A stretch of DNA of 61,524 bases from an uncultured bacterium (GTDB lineage: Bacteria; Verrucomicrobiota; Lentisphaeria; Victivallales; UBA1829): contig CACYHQ010000015.1 of NCBI GenBank assembly GCA_902774245.1, positions 1-61,524 on the forward strand, given 5' to 3'. Below the pieces are notes generated by a model that saw nothing but the letters and a program-made list of their open reading frames with translations, searched no databases and was not told where the DNA came from. A program made the position numbers and the translations under genes. Positions 9,801 to 17,372 of this stretch are shown in pieces. The stretch's first letter is position 1. Each line of letters begins with the position of its first letter.

Positions 9801-10382
9801 TGTGAACGGGATGTAGTCGGTCCAGTCGTAGTCGCCGCCGGGGTTGGTGATGCGGATGTCGAGCGCGGCGGTGTCGCCCTTCTTGAGCTTGCCGGTGATG
9901 TCGAGCACGAATTCGGTGTCGCACGCGGCGTCGCACGCGATCAGTTCATGGTTCAGGAAGATCTCGGCCTGGTAGGTGAGCGCGGAGAAGCGGAGGAACA
10001 CCTTCTTGCCGGTCAGGTCCTGGTCGACCTTGAACGTGCGGCTCCACCACGAAACGCCCTGCAGCGGCTGCCAGAAGTTCTTCGGGTCGATCGTGTAGTC
10101 CTTTTCCAGCGCGGACATGTCGGTGAAATACTGTTCGACCGTGCCGGGGACCGAGACGTCCTTGCGGTCCGCCTTGCTCAGGGCGTCCCAGCCGCCGGTC
10201 GGCTGATGCGCGGTGATCTGGTCGAGCGGAGTGCCGGGGACGACGACTTTTTCGGACTGCCACTTGGCGGCGGTGTCGCGCCAGAGTTTCCAGCCGGAGC
10301 CGGAGAGACTGACGACTTCGCGCGCGTCGGCCTGCCAGAGCATTCCGGCGGCGAGCGCGAGGATGAAGATGGATTTTTTCAT
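6885..10382 (-). CDS. exported multidomain GH2 glycoside hydrolase
   Basis: 1165 residues with a Sec signal peptide (about 1-20). The GH2 sugar-binding, Ig-like and TIM-barrel domains cover about 21-560. NLINELG places the acid/base Glu at residue 444; the nucleophile is probably Glu545 or Glu546 in FWGEEGA. A Gly/Pro/Gln-rich linker (about 780-826, with GGNRPGGFGGG-type repeats) leads to a PA14-like beta domain (about 870-960). The final 200 residues resemble the amidotransferase-like fold appended to some beta-galactosidases. The family hydrolyses beta-galactosides, beta-mannosides or beta-glucuronides; the exact sugar cannot be read from sequence. AGGAAAG lies before the ATG. Confidence 0.87.
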   Translation of the reverse strand: MKKSIFILALAAGMLWQADAREVVSLSGSGWKLWRDTAAKWQSEKVVVPGTPLDQITAHQPTGGWDALSKADRKDVSVPGTVEQYFTDMSALEKDYTIDPKNFWQPLQGVSWWSRTFKVDQDLTGKKVFLRFSALTYQAEIFLNHELIACDAACDTEFVLDITGKLKKGDTAALDIRITNPGGDYDWTDYIPFTWNGVKLNGRRAVGGVTGHVSLEITDPVYIDDVYIMNTPDPKTVEVRITAINDTGKDVEEECTVRLVQDNVPVMAGERVKLKPGENLITRKFTHANAELWDLDNPNLYTMSVKIGDEEEIQTFGFRWFGPEGVGKDAMFRLNGKRIVLRSAISWGWWPVTGTIPLPEYAEKQIKAAKNFGMNMLNFHRHMGQDIVLQEADKQGLLYYAEPGGFISGSQSPEGRVIAKERVRRMVKKFRSHPSLVIYNLINELGLGREQHDQNWYSSMVSFTHQNDPSRIVVLTSGWSKEGINVEDYNKMNCMPFDDKVYQVGFRDNHNATGPNISYPANYYTNSKRYWNYTENKEELVFWGEEGAISTPPRLELIMDELKKIGQDGMDGEDYKNWYKRMNKYLDEKGLRKDFPTVEAFTTELGKVGIRHQGRRIEIIRLNNITDGYAINGWEAMLRENNSGVVDTFRNPKGDPAILRAYNAPLKLAVHTPTPSFTVPNTVSADIHIINEENLNGEYTLVTQLIQDGKVVNESEQKVKVTGGDVYGELLAEGVKIQVDKPGVSVIKAILKGTKVEGEMEVTAVDNSKIQLPAGKTYAVYENPQPQGQGQMQPGGNRPGGFGGGQGGGNRPGGFGGRGGQPQQSLVSILNAAGGNFQTFQPGGNLKPDVLVVTQRYPVPQRIPANAIATPDGIAGSFRLTFLVDGEKKAERNVRQLELALPDGGTPDPNVPMTAGYTVLFEGQYMPAADGDYTFKIEGPTKADDQLSFKVDGKEVAVANDGTAKVTLYRGVPAQLAISMTKKTAQRFNVLCFPPNGNSVDVNAVVELAKAGTQVIVLNDVENWAPTIAAANGNLKYLGSFRLGNNWVGGQYFCKDHPVFNGFLKPAVLDYAFDAAVSNPRSAIIMEGDEELIAGAWHSLGCRMGTAIGRAKTGSGSFFYSTLGLTNYNDPVCRRLLFNLIEYAAGRNRSDVVDSGHTDQDGNKL

Positions 10383-10442
10383 GGGGTCTTTCCTGTTTGT
10401 ATGGGGGTATTGTGTGATTGTTTTAGAAAATAATTTTTTGAT

Positions 10443-10470
10443 AATATACCCTTTCGAGCGGGATTTTCAA
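10443..10470 (-). promoter_or_regulatory. promoter of the GH2 gene
   Basis: On the minus strand TTGAAA (10470-10465), 16 bp, TATATT (10448-10443). The 10383-10734 gap otherwise holds A/T-rich sequence and the promoter at 10644-10652. Confidence 0.72.
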
Positions 10471-10643
10471 GCTGTTTCCAAAAAAAACAGAGCGTTTTCG
10501 GGGGAAGACACGGTCATCCGGCGATTCTTTGCGGGCGGCGGAGCGCGCAAGTCCGCAATAATCCGACATCACGGCGACTGCCATTTTTCTTTACTAAAAA
10601 TGCGCGGGCGACACAATTTTATGAGATGTTCCGGCGTTAATTG

Positions 10644-10652
10644 TGTTATAGT
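10644..10652 (+). promoter_or_regulatory. extended -10 promoter of the triple-domain/serpin operon
   Basis: TGT-TATAGT reads as an extended -10 element (TGn then TATAGT at 10647-10652). No convincing -35 is present. It lies 83 nt before the first ATG. Confidence 0.45.
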
Positions 10653-10734
10653 GTATTTGTATGCCGATTCGCGGCAAATATGGAAACAACCTCATTTCCT
10701 GCTCAACGCGGGGAAAGAAAACAGAGCAATATCC

Positions 10735-12288
10735 ATGAAAATCAAATGGTTTCGATATCTTCGGGGCGTGACGCCGGTCCTTCTCCTGCTCACGGTCCTC
10801 CTCCCGTTTGCCGTCCCGGCACAGGACAAGACGGCCCAGAAAACAGAAACAAAAGCTTCCGCCGACACAAAAGAGATTACGCTCACGCTTGAAGGCGCGA
10901 TCCGGGGCGGACGGTTTTTCTTCAAGGAAAACGCGATCTCTTTCGATACCCTGAACAAATACGACTGGCCGACCGGGGACGTCCTCGTCAACGGGAAACG
11001 ATGGAGCGAACTGAACAAGCCGTTCAAGCTCGACTTCACGCCGGATTTCGGGAAGGCGGTCATCCTCGAGAAGAAAGGCGGTCCCGTTGGGCGCATCTAC
11101 GTGATGCCGCGGGAAAAGATGTTCGCGCTGATGATCGTCCCGCGCGAGCAGAATCCCGAGGAGACGCCGTTCCGCGTCAAGCTCGCCGTGAAGAACCAGG
11201 TCCCGCACGACGATCTGCCCCCGGACGAAACGCCTGTCTCGGGCGGGACCACGAAGAGCGCCGCGATCCGTCAGGCGGACCCGAACAAGCCGTCCGCCGC
11301 GGGCGAGGATCATTTCGCACTGGTCCTGACCGGGGAGATCAACGGGAAAGGGAAATTCCGCCTCCAGTCCGACCGGATCGAATTCGTGCCGGATTCCGCG
11401 TCCAAGCCCGCCTGGCCGGACAAAGTCACGGTCAACGGCAAGCCGTGGGACGATCCGCACAAGCCGTTCGAGCTGGATTTCGTGACGGATTACGCCACGG
11501 GGAAGCTCACGGAACGCACCGGAACGGCCGCGATCGGCTGGCGGTGCATCCCCGTCCCGGACGGCGATTCCGTTTTCGACCGCTACAAGCTGTCCGTGGG
11601 CGAGCTTACTGTCGTCGGCGAAAAAGAGGGCACGGCTTCGACCTTCCGCGCCTCGGTCTCGCTTCGGAAATACCCGCGCGACTACACCGCGCGAATCCTC
11701 GCCATGCTGCACAATGCCAGGGAAAAGAGCCGGAAGGGCGAGCTTGACAGCGAGTATATGTCCGACATGGAGCTGCTCTCCCCGGACGAACGCAAAGAAG
11801 TGGAGAATTGGCGGGCGGAACGCCAGAGGGACCAGCTCGCGTGGTCAAGCGACCGGAGTTATTCGACCGACGGGAAAGACCTGCCGTACCTCACGCGGAC
11901 GGCAATCCCCGTGCCGCGCGATCCCGACCCGGACCAGTTCGACGTCACGGTCGAGGCGGATGTGAACTGCAACGCGGTCTTCGCGTTCCTGGGGGACAAG
12001 ATCGTCTACAGCGACCAGCAGTATCCCAACGACGGGAAATATCCGGGCCACGTCAGGATCAACGGGAGCGCGTGGCGGAACCTGCATCTGCCGTTCAGCC
12101 TCGACGGCGAGGTCGATCCCGATTGCGTCGCCGGGATGCAGGTCGAAACGGAATACTACCGCTATTACCTCACGCCGGAGAAAAACAGGATCGTCCTCGG
12201 GATCGTCAACCACGGTCCGCGCGACGAGGAACACGTCAGGATCCGGATCACTCTGAAGAAAAAGGCCGAACCCGCGAAAACGAAGTAA
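10735..12288 (+). CDS. secreted protein with three copies of a novel beta domain
   Basis: 517 residues. A signal peptide ends near VPAQ (about residue 30). Three related domains follow: KEITLTLEGAIRGGRFFF (about 43-160), FALVLTGEINGKGKFRL (about 195-310) and FDVTVEADVNCNAVFAFL (about 400-515). Each has a [beta strand]-NG-[KS]-x-W-x-[DE/NL]-x-x-PF-x-LD signature, such as NGKRWSELNKPFKLD, NGKPWDDPHKPFELD and NGSAWRNLHLPFSLD. A charged segment with several basic residues links domains 2 and 3. I do not recognise the domain from any named family. The next two genes carry the same domain and follow closely, so the three are probably one operon. The ATG at 10735 starts directly at the signal peptide. 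Confidence 0.8.
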   Translation: MKIKWFRYLRGVTPVLLLLTVLLPFAVPAQDKTAQKTETKASADTKEITLTLEGAIRGGRFFFKENAISFDTLNKYDWPTGDVLVNGKRWSELNKPFKLDFTPDFGKAVILEKKGGPVGRIYVMPREKMFALMIVPREQNPEETPFRVKLAVKNQVPHDDLPPDETPVSGGTTKSAAIRQADPNKPSAAGEDHFALVLTGEINGKGKFRLQSDRIEFVPDSASKPAWPDKVTVNGKPWDDPHKPFELDFVTDYATGKLTERTGTAAIGWRCIPVPDGDSVFDRYKLSVGELTVVGEKEGTASTFRASVSLRKYPRDYTARILAMLHNAREKSRKGELDSEYMSDMELLSPDERKEVENWRAERQRDQLAWSSDRSYSTDGKDLPYLTRTAIPVPRDPDPDQFDVTVEADVNCNAVFAFLGDKIVYSDQQYPNDGKYPGHVRINGSAWRNLHLPFSLDGEVDPDCVAGMQVETEYYRYYLTPEKNRIVLGIVNHGPRDEEHVRIRITLKKKAEPAKTK

Positions 12289-12306
12289 AAGAAGGAGGCA
12301 GAGACA

Positions 12307-13137
12307 ATGGATACGGGAACAACACGTTTCAAGCATCTTTGGGGCGCTGCGCTGTGCCTCATTCTGCTCGCCGCCGCGATTCCGCTTGCCGTCCTCGCTC
12401 TGTCCATGTCCGTCCAAAAAACGGAGACGCTCGTTTCCCCGGAACTGGAAACGGAGGAATTGACCGTTCCGGATAAGATCGCCGAACCGGGCGAACAGGA
12501 AAAAAGAATAAAGAGAAGAGGACTCACTCTCGATCCGCCCCCGATATCGCCTGATTTTGTCAATCCCCCGACTGCCGGATTCCCGATGTTCGGATTTCCG
12601 CCCGCGACGGCACAAAACAACGGGAACGTCCCCACAGGGGAGAACGTAACGGAATCCATGGCTCCCGCCACTCCCGAGATCACGCTTGTCATGGAGGGAA
12701 AAGTATATGACGGCGTGTTTACATTTGAGGGAAACAAGATCACATATTTCCACCGCAACGCATGGGGCCCCCTCCTGCCGCAGGACATCATGATCGACGG
12801 CAAACCGTGGAAGGACCTGACAAAGCCGTTTGAACTTGATTATACGCCGGATTACGCCAAGGCGGTCATCCTGGAAAAGGAGCTCGACGAAGTGCGCGCC
12901 GCGCGTTTGTACTCCATTGATGATACAAAAAAGTTTTCTCTTTCCATCGAAGATGCAACGTCATGGGAAGGACGGAAAAAAATGCTCAGTTCTCCCGTCG
13001 CCCTGGTCCCGTTCCGGATCAAACTCGCCGTAAAAAATCAGCTGCCGCATACGGAAGTCATCTGGAAACGGATGCACTCTTCCTCAAGTAAAACGGATCC
13101 GTCCGGATACAACGCAACCAACAACCCGAAACAATAA
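12307..13137 (+). CDS. secreted single-copy paralogue of the novel beta domain
   Basis: 276 residues with an N-terminal hydrophobic segment (about 13-35) acting as signal peptide or anchor. A low-complexity Pro/Glu-rich stretch (about 40-120) leads to one copy of the beta domain: PEITLVMEGKVYDGVFTF, then DGKPWKDLTKPFELDYTP, then VPFRIKLAVKNQLPH. The last motif matches VKLAVKNQVPH of its neighbours, so the family relation is direct. A strong AGGAGG ribosome site precedes the ATG, 18 nt after the previous stop. Its function is unknown. The Tyr/Lys-rich tail after the domain is short. Confidence 0.78.
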   Translation: MDTGTTRFKHLWGAALCLILLAAAIPLAVLALSMSVQKTETLVSPELETEELTVPDKIAEPGEQEKRIKRRGLTLDPPPISPDFVNPPTAGFPMFGFPPATAQNNGNVPTGENVTESMAPATPEITLVMEGKVYDGVFTFEGNKITYFHRNAWGPLLPQDIMIDGKPWKDLTKPFELDYTPDYAKAVILEKELDEVRAARLYSIDDTKKFSLSIEDATSWEGRKKMLSSPVALVPFRIKLAVKNQLPHTEVIWKRMHSSSSKTDPSGYNATNNPKQ

Positions 13138-13165
13138 CCTGAAAACAAGTAAAGCGGGAAACAAT

Positions 13166-15013
13166 ATGAAAACAAGCCGGTTCAAAACTCTTTGGGGGAT
13201 CGCTCTGAGCTTCGTTCTGCTCACAACCGCCCTGCCCTTCCTCGTACAGGCACAATCCGCGGCGAAAACGAACGGCTCGCAGGAGATCACGCTCACGATC
13301 GAGGGAACGGTCCTGGGCGGACGTTTCTTCTTCAAGGAAAACACGATCCAGTTCGATACGCTGAACAAGTACGAGTGGCCGCAGGAGGATTTCAGCGTCA
13401 ACGGGAAAACGTGGAGCGAACTGAACAAGCCGTTCGAGCTTGATTTCACGCCGGATTTCGCGAAGGCGGTCATCCTGGAGAAGGAAGGCGGCCCCGAAGG
13501 GCGCACCTACGTGATACCGCGTGAAAACCTCTTCGCGCTGATGATCGTGCCCGATGACGTGGATTCCAAGCCGGCGCCGTTCCGCGTCAAGCTCGCCGTG
13601 AAGAACCAGGTCCCGCACGACAATCTTCCTCCGGACGAGACGCCGGCCGGAAAGACCGCGAGGAGCGCCGGAAACTCCCGCCGTCAGGCAAATCAGAACG
13701 CCTCCGACGACGGCGAAATCCGTTCGATCACCGTCGTGCAGGCCGGGACGACCGCCGCCGAACGTAAGATCGCCGCGAACCTGAACCGCAAGGGCTTCGA
13801 CCTCTTCCGCATGCTCAGTGAGAAAGACGAAAACACAAACGCGTTCGTTTCCCCGTACAGCATCGACAGCGCGTTCGGGCTGGTCTACTGCGGCGCGAAG
13901 GACAAGACCGCCGAGGAGATCCGCACGACGCTGGGCCTGCCCGACGATCCCGCCGCCTGCGGCAGGTTCTTCAGCAAGGTTTCGAAGGAATACGCGGTGA
14001 ACAAGCTGGCCGAGGTCCTGGTGTCGAACTCCGTCTGGTACGAACAGAAGTTCGAAAAGAACATCCTGCCGCCGTTCATCTCCATGATCAGAGAATACTA
14101 CGGCGGGACGTTCTACAAGGAGGATTTTTCCAAACCGGACGCCCTCGCCGCGAAGGTCAACGGCTACGTCGAGGACCGCACGAAAAACATGATCCGGAAC
14201 CTCCTTTCGCCCGCCGACATCAAGCCCAATACGTTCATGATCCTGCTGAACACGCTGTATTTCGAGGCGAAATGGCAGACGCCGTTCGAGAAGGAAAACA
14301 CCCGTCCCATGGTGTTCCACAATTTCGACGGCTGGGAAAAGCGGGTCAAGATGATGCACCGGAGGGGATTCGACATCGGGTACTGCGCCGACCCGAGGGA
14401 CAATGTCCACGCCGTGGTCCTGCCGTACGAGGATCCGCGTTTCGAGCTCGTCGCCCTCATGCCGATCAACCCCGGCTTCGACCAGGGGAAGGCCGCGATG
14501 GCGGACATCGTCTCGAAGATCGGGACCAGGCTTGATTCCTGGCTCGCGAACCGCTCGGAATACGAAACGCTCCTCTGGCTCCCCGTGACCGACCTGACCT
14601 GCAGATACGACCTCAACGACGCGCTCGGCACGCTCGGCATGAAAACGCCGTTTTCCATGACGCAGGCGGATTTCCACGGCATCGCGGAGCCGACCGAGCT
14701 CCTGCAATACATCTGGATCGACAAGGTAATCCACAAGACCGCCCTGAAGATGGACGAGGAATCCACGAAGGCCGCGGCCGCCACCGCGATCACGATGGGT
14801 TTCGGAGGCGCCGCCGCTCCGAGAGAACAGCCCCCGGTCAACACCTTCCGCGCCGACCGCCCGTTTATCGTCCTGATCCGCGACAACCGGACCGGCCTGA
14901 TCCTCTTCGCCGGCCGCATCAACGATCCCGGCGTGGAGGCCGCATCGGACGGCTTCGGAACGTTCGGGCGGCGGTCTCCCTCGCTCGCCCCGGCGGCATC
15001 TCCGGGCAGATAA
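13166..15013 (+). CDS. exported serpin fused to the novel beta domain
   Basis: 615 residues. A signal peptide (about 1-29) is followed by one beta domain (about 38-165; NGKTWSELNKPFELD and VKLAVKNQVPHDNLPPDETP are nearly identical to the first gene). A complete serpin domain runs from about 185 to 595, with NAFVSPYSIDSAFGLVYCGA, LLNTLYFEAKWQTPF and RPFIVLIRDNRTGLILFAGRI. The hinge DEESTKAAAATA (530-541) has the small residues needed for loop insertion, so it is predicted to be an inhibitory serpin. The reactive loop is several residues longer than in alpha-1-antitrypsin and Gly/Ala/Pro-rich, so P1 cannot be fixed; Phe, Gly or Arg are candidates. The target protease is unknown. Confidence 0.9.
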   Translation: MKTSRFKTLWGIALSFVLLTTALPFLVQAQSAAKTNGSQEITLTIEGTVLGGRFFFKENTIQFDTLNKYEWPQEDFSVNGKTWSELNKPFELDFTPDFAKAVILEKEGGPEGRTYVIPRENLFALMIVPDDVDSKPAPFRVKLAVKNQVPHDNLPPDETPAGKTARSAGNSRRQANQNASDDGEIRSITVVQAGTTAAERKIAANLNRKGFDLFRMLSEKDENTNAFVSPYSIDSAFGLVYCGAKDKTAEEIRTTLGLPDDPAACGRFFSKVSKEYAVNKLAEVLVSNSVWYEQKFEKNILPPFISMIREYYGGTFYKEDFSKPDALAAKVNGYVEDRTKNMIRNLLSPADIKPNTFMILLNTLYFEAKWQTPFEKENTRPMVFHNFDGWEKRVKMMHRRGFDIGYCADPRDNVHAVVLPYEDPRFELVALMPINPGFDQGKAAMADIVSKIGTRLDSWLANRSEYETLLWLPVTDLTCRYDLNDALGTLGMKTPFSMTQADFHGIAEPTELLQYIWIDKVIHKTALKMDEESTKAAAATAITMGFGGAAAPREQPPVNTFRADRPFIVLIRDNRTGLILFAGRINDPGVEAASDGFGTFGRRSPSLAPAASPGR

Positions 15014-15042
15014 CGGCTCCGAATACAATCCTGTTTTTCACG

Positions 15043-15074
15043 GGCGGTCCGGTTTCGGTCGGACCGCCTTTTTT
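15043..15074 (+). terminator. terminator after the serpin operon
   Basis: GGCGGTCC (15043-15050) and GGACCGCC (15061-15068) form an 8-bp stem with a 10-nt loop, followed by six T. Confidence 0.88.
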
Positions 15075-15122
15075 CCGCGCGTTTTTTTTCGTGGGAAAAG
15101 GCGTTTTTCCTTTGGAACGGGT

Positions 15123-15151
15123 TTGAAAAAAGGGCGATTGTGTGGTATATT
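15123..15151 (+). promoter_or_regulatory. promoter of the oad operon
   Basis: TTGAAA (15123-15128), 17 bp, TATATT (15146-15151), about 75 nt before oadG. Confidence 0.75.
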
Positions 15152-15225
15152 ATAAGATTTAGAATTTATCAAAAAACGCAACCGTTCAACATAACTACCC
15201 AACCCCCAAACAGGAGAACACCTAA

Positions 15226-15489
15226 ATGAACTTAGGCAGTCTGATTTTCGATGGCCTGAAAGCCATGGTCCTCGGAATGCTCTGGGTCTTCTGCTTCCTC
15301 TCCATCATGATCGTATGCATGAAGGTGATGTCGAAGGCGCTGGCCCCCTTCTCGAACTTCCTCGAACCTGTCGCACCCGCGCCGAAAAAGAAAAAAGCGT
15401 CCGGCGCGAAGGCAGCGCTTTCTCCCGAAGACCGGGTCCGCGCACTGGCGGCGATCGAAGCCGTCAAGCTGTACCGCGCAGGGAAATGA
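15226..15489 (+). CDS. oadG: oxaloacetate decarboxylase gamma-chain-like subunit
   Basis: 87 residues: one membrane helix (about 11-35, LKAMVLGMLWVFCFLSIMIV), then a basic-Pro linker (APAPKKKKASG) and a C-terminal amphipathic segment ending AAIEAVKLYRAGK. This layout is that of the gamma subunit, which anchors the alpha subunit to the membrane beta subunit and, in studied enzymes, binds zinc. The gene order G-A-B with oadA and oadB supports the call. AGGAG lies 10 nt before the ATG. Sequence identity in this subunit is always low, so the context carries weight. Confidence 0.8.
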   Translation: MNLGSLIFDGLKAMVLGMLWVFCFLSIMIVCMKVMSKALAPFSNFLEPVAPAPKKKKASGAKAALSPEDRVRALAAIEAVKLYRAGK

Positions 15490-15542
15490 ACCGCAGATTT
15501 CAAACAATATAACATATACAACCATAAAGGCAACCCCTTCTT

Positions 15543-17369
15543 ATGAAAAAAATCAAATTCATGGACTGCTCCTTCCGCGACGGATTCCAGTCCTGCCTCG
15601 GCGCCCGTGTCAAAACCGATGACTTCCTGCCCGCCCTCGACGCGGCGGTGAAGGCCGGCATCAACTACATCGAAATCGGCGGCGGCGCCCGTTTCCAGGC
15701 GCTCTATTTCTACTGCCAGGAAGACGCGTTCGAGATGATGGACAAGTGGCGCGCCACGGTCGGTCCGGACGTGAACCTGCAGACGCTCTCCCGCGGCGTG
15801 AACGTGGTCGGCCTCTCCTCCCAGTCCACCGACATCATCCAGCTCCACGCGAAGATGTTCAAGAAGCACGGCATCACCACGATCCGCAACTTCGACGCCC
15901 TGAACGACGTCCGCAACCTCGACGTCTCCGGCCGCGCCATCGCCGCGAACGGCCTGAAGCACCAGATCACCATCACCATGATGGGCCTGGCCCCCGGACT
16001 CAACGAGCCCTACGCGCACACCCCGAAGTTCTACGAAGACCGCCTGAACGAGATCATCAAGTCCGGCATCCCGTTCGACAGCCTCGCCTTCAAGGACGCC
16101 TCCGGCACCTCCACGCCGCAGACCGTGTTCGACACGATCAAGGCCGCCCGCGCGATCCTCGACAAGGAATTCGGCGTCGGCGCGAAGGAAATCCAGTTCC
16201 ACACGCATGACACCGCCGGCATGGCCGTCGCCTGCAACTGGGCCGCCATCACCGCCGGCGCGGACGTGATCGACCTCGCCATGGCCCCGCTCTCCGGCGG
16301 CACCTGCGAGACCGACATCCTCACCATGTACCACCGCCTCCGCGGCACCGACTACACGCTCGACATCGACCCGGACAAGATCCTCAAGGTCGAAAAAGTC
16401 TTCAAGCAGTGCCTGAGCAAATACTTCATGCCGCCCGAGTCCATGCAGGTCTCCCCCGAGATCATCTTCAGCCCGATGCCCGGCGGCGCGCTCACGGCCA
16501 ACACCCAGATGATGCGCGACAACAACTGCCTCGACAAGTACGATTCCTGCATCGAAGAGATGCGCGAAGTCGTCGCCCGCGGCGGTTTCGGCACCTCCGT
16601 CACCCCCGTCTCCCAGTTCTACTTCCAGCAGGCGTTCCGCAACGCCGTGATGGGCAAGAACGCCGACGGTTCCTGGAAGCTCGATCCGAACGGCTACGGC
16701 AAGATGGTCCTCGGCTACTTCGGCAAGACCCCGGTCGAACCCGATCCGCAGGTCGTGAAGTGGGCGCAGGAACAGCTCCAGCTCGAGCCGACCACCAAGT
16801 CCGTCGTCGAGATCAACGACGCCAATCCGAAGCTCGGCGTGAAGTACAACACCGAACTCCTCCAGAAGAACAACCTCCCCGTGACCGACGAGAACATCTT
16901 CATCGCGGCCGCCTGCGGCGACAAGGGCATCGCGTTCCTGAAGGGCGACAAGCCCATGGGCATCCGCTACGCCGCCGACGCCGCCCCGAAGGCGAAGAAC
17001 GACGTCCCGGCCGCCTACACTGTCACGGTCGAAGGCAAGACCTTCAACGTCCAGGTCAAGGAAGGCGGAGTGATCACCGCCGACCTCGCCGGCCAGGTCA
17101 CCGAAGGCGGCGCCAAGAAGGCCGCCGCTCCGTCCGCCGGTTCCGGCAACACCGTCGACATCAACAGCCCGTTCCCCGGCACCGTGACCAAGATCCTGGT
17201 CTCCGAGGGCGACGAATTCGAAGCCGGCGACGTGATCGCCGTGGTCGAAGCCATGAAGATGGAAAACGAGATCAAGCCCGACAAGGCCGGCGTCATCCGC
17301 GAGATCTGCGTCGACGTGAAGGCTGTCGTCACCTCCGGTCAGGCTCTCTTCAAAGTTGAGGAGAAGTGA
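15543..17369 (+). CDS. oadA: biotin-dependent decarboxylase alpha subunit (carboxyltransferase + biotinyl domain)
   Basis: 608 residues. The DRE-TIM carboxyltransferase domain starts at FMDCSFRDGFQS (about 6-17) and contains ALAFKDASG-like SLAFKDASGTSTPQ and the metal-binding HTHD at about 219-222. A conserved PYC/OadA domain follows. The C-terminal biotinyl domain carries EAMKMEN with the biotinyl lysine at about 572. The enzyme moves CO2 from oxaloacetate (or a related acid such as methylmalonyl-CoA-linked substrates in sister complexes) onto biotin for the beta subunit. It sits 3 nt before oadB. The ligase that biotinylates it is probably BirA at 42858. Confidence 0.92.
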   Translation: MKKIKFMDCSFRDGFQSCLGARVKTDDFLPALDAAVKAGINYIEIGGGARFQALYFYCQEDAFEMMDKWRATVGPDVNLQTLSRGVNVVGLSSQSTDIIQLHAKMFKKHGITTIRNFDALNDVRNLDVSGRAIAANGLKHQITITMMGLAPGLNEPYAHTPKFYEDRLNEIIKSGIPFDSLAFKDASGTSTPQTVFDTIKAARAILDKEFGVGAKEIQFHTHDTAGMAVACNWAAITAGADVIDLAMAPLSGGTCETDILTMYHRLRGTDYTLDIDPDKILKVEKVFKQCLSKYFMPPESMQVSPEIIFSPMPGGALTANTQMMRDNNCLDKYDSCIEEMREVVARGGFGTSVTPVSQFYFQQAFRNAVMGKNADGSWKLDPNGYGKMVLGYFGKTPVEPDPQVVKWAQEQLQLEPTTKSVVEINDANPKLGVKYNTELLQKNNLPVTDENIFIAAACGDKGIAFLKGDKPMGIRYAADAAPKAKNDVPAAYTVTVEGKTFNVQVKEGGVITADLAGQVTEGGAKKAAAPSAGSGNTVDINSPFPGTVTKILVSEGDEFEAGDVIAVVEAMKMENEIKPDKAGVIREICVDVKAVVTSGQALFKVEEK

Positions 17370-17372
17370 TCC

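Noticed and set aside
6873..10433. A 1186-codon open frame on the plus strand
   Set aside because: It is antisense to the GH2 gene, which has a signal peptide, a family match and a promoter.
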